From contig JBDRMN010000014.1 of assembly GCA_043812055.1 (NCBI GenBank), positions 1-56,272 of the forward strand: a DNA stretch of 56,272 nt, written 5' to 3'. Under the pieces are notes generated by a model. It had not been told where the DNA came from. It searched no databases and saw only the letters and a list, made by a program, of their open reading frames with translations. Position 1 is the stretch's first letter. Every line of letters begins with the position of its first letter. Both the position numbers and the translations under genes were made by a program. The stretch is from JBDRMN01 sp043812055 (GTDB lineage: Bacteria; Patescibacteriota; Gracilibacteria; JAHISY01). Below are positions 54,547-56,272 of the stretch, piece by piece.

Positions 54547-56272
54547 ATGGCTGAAAAAATCATTACGCTCGGAGTCATCGCCCATGTGGATCATGGCAAA
54601 ACCACGCTCGTAGATGCACTGCTCAAGCAGGGCGGAGCCTTCACCGCACACGAGACAGTCGACGAACTCGTAATGGACAGCAATGCGCAGGAACGCGAGC
54701 GCGGTATCACGATTTTGTCGAAAAACTGCGCTATTTACCATGATGCTGCCCCGGGAAACAGGCTCAAAATCAATATCGTTGATACTCCCGGACACGCTGA
54801 TTTCGGCAGTGAAGTTGAACGTGTCTTGAAAGTTTGTGACACTGTTTTGTTGCTCGTCGATGCCCAGGAGGGACCGATGCCCCAGACTCGTTTCGTCACA
54901 CAAAAAGCACTGGCCCTGGGGCTGAAGCCGATTGTCATAATTAATAAAATCGACAAACCGGCAGCCGACATCGCCAAAACCCACGACAAAATTTTTGACC
55001 TCTTCGCCGAACTCGGCGCTACAGACGCACAGCTCGATTTCCCGATGGTGCTAACCATCGCGAAACAGGGAATCGCCAAACTAAAGCTGTCTGACGAGTC
55101 CGCTGACCTGGGCCCGCTCTTCGAAACAATTCGGGAAAAAACCGAACTGCGCTTCGGCAGCCCCGAGAAGCCTTTGCAGGCACTCGTTTATTCACTGGAA
55201 TATGACAACCACCTCGGCAGAATCGGCATCACCCGCATAATTCGCGGGAAATTGAAAACCGGCACGGAGATCGCGCTAGCTAAACGCGATGGCAGCCTCA
55301 AGCGCGGCCGGATCAGCAGAATGTTCATTTATCAAGGTTTAAAAAAAGTGGAAGTGGAGGAGGCGGCGGCGGGAGAAATCGTCGGCGTGGCGGGATTCGA
55401 GAAAATTACCATCGGCGAGACTTTCACCGATCCGGCGCAGCCTGAGCCACTGCCCTTGATCGAGATCGGTGAGCCGACAGTTTCGATGACTTTCAACGTC
55501 AACACTTCGCCGTTTGCCGGCCGCGAAGGTAAATTCGTCACGACCCGACAAATCCGCGACCGTTTGTATCGCGAGCTGGAAACAAATGTTGGCTTGCGCG
55601 TCGAAGTGGTGCCGGATTCCGATAGCTACAAAATCTCCGGCCGGGGCGAGCTGCACCTGGCGGTCTTGATCGAAAACATGCGGCGGGAAGGATTCGAATT
55701 GGCGGTAGGCCGGCCCCAGGTAATCCTGCGCGAAGAGGCCGGCACGCGGCAGGAGCCGATCGAGCAGGCAGTCATCAGTGTCCCTGATAAAATGTCGGGT
55801 GCCGTGATCGAAAAAATGGGCAAGCGCAAAGGGACAATGCAAAACATGCAATCCGCCGAGGGTTACACCCGCCTTGAATTTGAAATCCCAACCCGCGGCC
55901 TCATCGGCTATCAATCAGAATTTATTCGCGATACGCGCGGGGAGGGGACCCTCGACCACATTTTCCTCGAATACGCTGCCTGGCGGGGCTCCATCCCGGC
56001 ACGCGTAAACGGCGTCCTAATCAGCCAAGCGCAGGGCGTCTCGATGGGTTACGCACTGGCAAACCTGCAAGAGCGGGGGACACTCTTCATCGGGCCCCAA
56101 ACCGAAGTCTATGAGGGCATGGTCATCGGTGAAGCCTCGCGCCCCGGCGATCTGGTAGTAAATCCACTGAAAGGCAAGCAGCTCACCAATGTCCGCGCCA
56201 GCGGCAGCGACGACGCGCTCAATCTCACCCCTCCGCGCAAACTCACACTCGAAAGCGCAATCGAATATGTCG
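54547..56272 (+). CDS. typA: Ribosome-binding GTPase BipA/TypA (3' end beyond window)
   Basis: A translational GTPase of the EF-G family. G1 is AHVDHGKTTLVDALL (from residue 12), G2 RERGITI, G3 DTPGHADFGSEVERVL and G4 IINKIDKP. Then come domain II (GRIGITRIIRGKLK), the BipA/EF-G III and V domains (ISGRGELHLAVLIENMRREGFEL; IPTRGLIGYQSEF), and part of the BipA-specific C-terminal domain (IGEASRPGDLVVNPLKGKQLTN). About 575 codons are visible; roughly 30-40 are missing. The start is MAEKIITLGV, with AAAAAA upstream. Confidence 0.96.
   Translation, partial: MAEKIITLGVIAHVDHGKTTLVDALLKQGGAFTAHETVDELVMDSNAQERERGITILSKNCAIYHDAAPGNRLKINIVDTPGHADFGSEVERVLKVCDTVLLLVDAQEGPMPQTRFVTQKALALGLKPIVIINKIDKPAADIAKTHDKIFDLFAELGATDAQLDFPMVLTIAKQGIAKLKLSDESADLGPLFETIREKTELRFGSPEKPLQALVYSLEYDNHLGRIGITRIIRGKLKTGTEIALAKRDGSLKRGRISRMFIYQGLKKVEVEEAAAGEIVGVAGFEKITIGETFTDPAQPEPLPLIEIGEPTVSMTFNVNTSPFAGREGKFVTTRQIRDRLYRELETNVGLRVEVVPDSDSYKISGRGELHLAVLIENMRREGFELAVGRPQVILREEAGTRQEPIEQAVISVPDKMSGAVIEKMGKRKGTMQNMQSAEGYTRLEFEIPTRGLIGYQSEFIRDTRGEGTLDHIFLEYAAWRGSIPARVNGVLISQAQGVSMGYALANLQERGTLFIGPQTEVYEGMVIGEASRPGDLVVNPLKGKQLTNVRASGSDDALNLTPPRKLTLESAIEYV

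Overview
The window reads as one continuous stretch of a small, gene-dense bacterial chromosome. It most resembles the candidate phyla radiation (Patescibacteria), and within that a lineage that kept some biosynthesis, such as Peregrinibacteria; the phylum is inference from gene content, not a placement. Supporting signs are compact single-gene transcription units, four-helix-bundle (S23-type) proteins scattered between genes, many tiny membrane or lipoprotein genes without recognisable homologues, a DprA competence gene, and very heavy loading with short palindromic and tandem repeats. TGA is used as an ordinary stop, so the recoded Gracilibacteria/Absconditabacteria type is unlikely.

Layout. 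1-5.2 kb: a broken gene at the edge, an aspartyl-tRNA synthetase fused to a YbaK-type editing domain, and small envelope proteins. 5.3-10.7 kb: argG, dprA with a long structured leader, a MetF-like protein, a lone receiver protein and a histidine kinase. 10.7-12 kb: a gene-free zone with a promoter, a boxA-like site and a structured RNA candidate, then tRNA-fMet with damaged tRNA pieces and a GIY-YIG gene. 12-17.8 kb: membrane protein, Cys-rich lipoprotein, dus, phosphatase-like protein, U32 peptidase, aroD. 17.8-30.3 kb: mainly translation and secretion genes (tsf, rpsB, secY, rplO, rplT, rpmI, infC, tilS, cysS) with ybaB, mltG and a DJ-1 lipoprotein. 30.4-31.85 kb: two related structured RNA leaders with almost no coding. 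32.5-47.5 kb: purA, hisB, hisH, a RhlE helicase, dnaB, rpoD, aroE, nusA, purC and purE. 46.3-47.0 kb: an ArsR repressor followed by a consensus promoter carrying an inverted repeat and three tiny genes, two of them Cys-rich. 47.5-50.4 kb: an anti-sigma-like ATPase, an antitoxin facing a decayed RelE-type toxin, a two-component regulator with only a HisKA stub, and an Lrp-type regulator. 50.5-56.3 kb: tRNA-Thr, paired Cys-rich secreted proteins, an aminotransferase, a TIM-barrel protein, a fibronectin-type surface protein and bipA (cut by the window end).

How it fits together. Genes for purine (purA, purC, purE), histidine (hisB, hisH), shikimate (aroD, aroE) and arginine (argG) synthesis are single and scattered, not in pathway operons. 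Translation genes form the only classical clusters. Dispersed repeats occur in nearly every intergenic region, next to and inside tRNA fragments, and in frame inside essential genes (aspS, hisB, purC, nusA, cysS, tilS), where they add residues to the proteins.

The most unusual items are the ArsR-controlled microprotein operon (46.28-47.04 kb), the boxA-like structured RNAs (10.7-11.1 and 30.4-31.8 kb), tRNA fragments joined to palindromes, a 38-bp palindrome in four full copies, and the AspRS-YbaK fusion.
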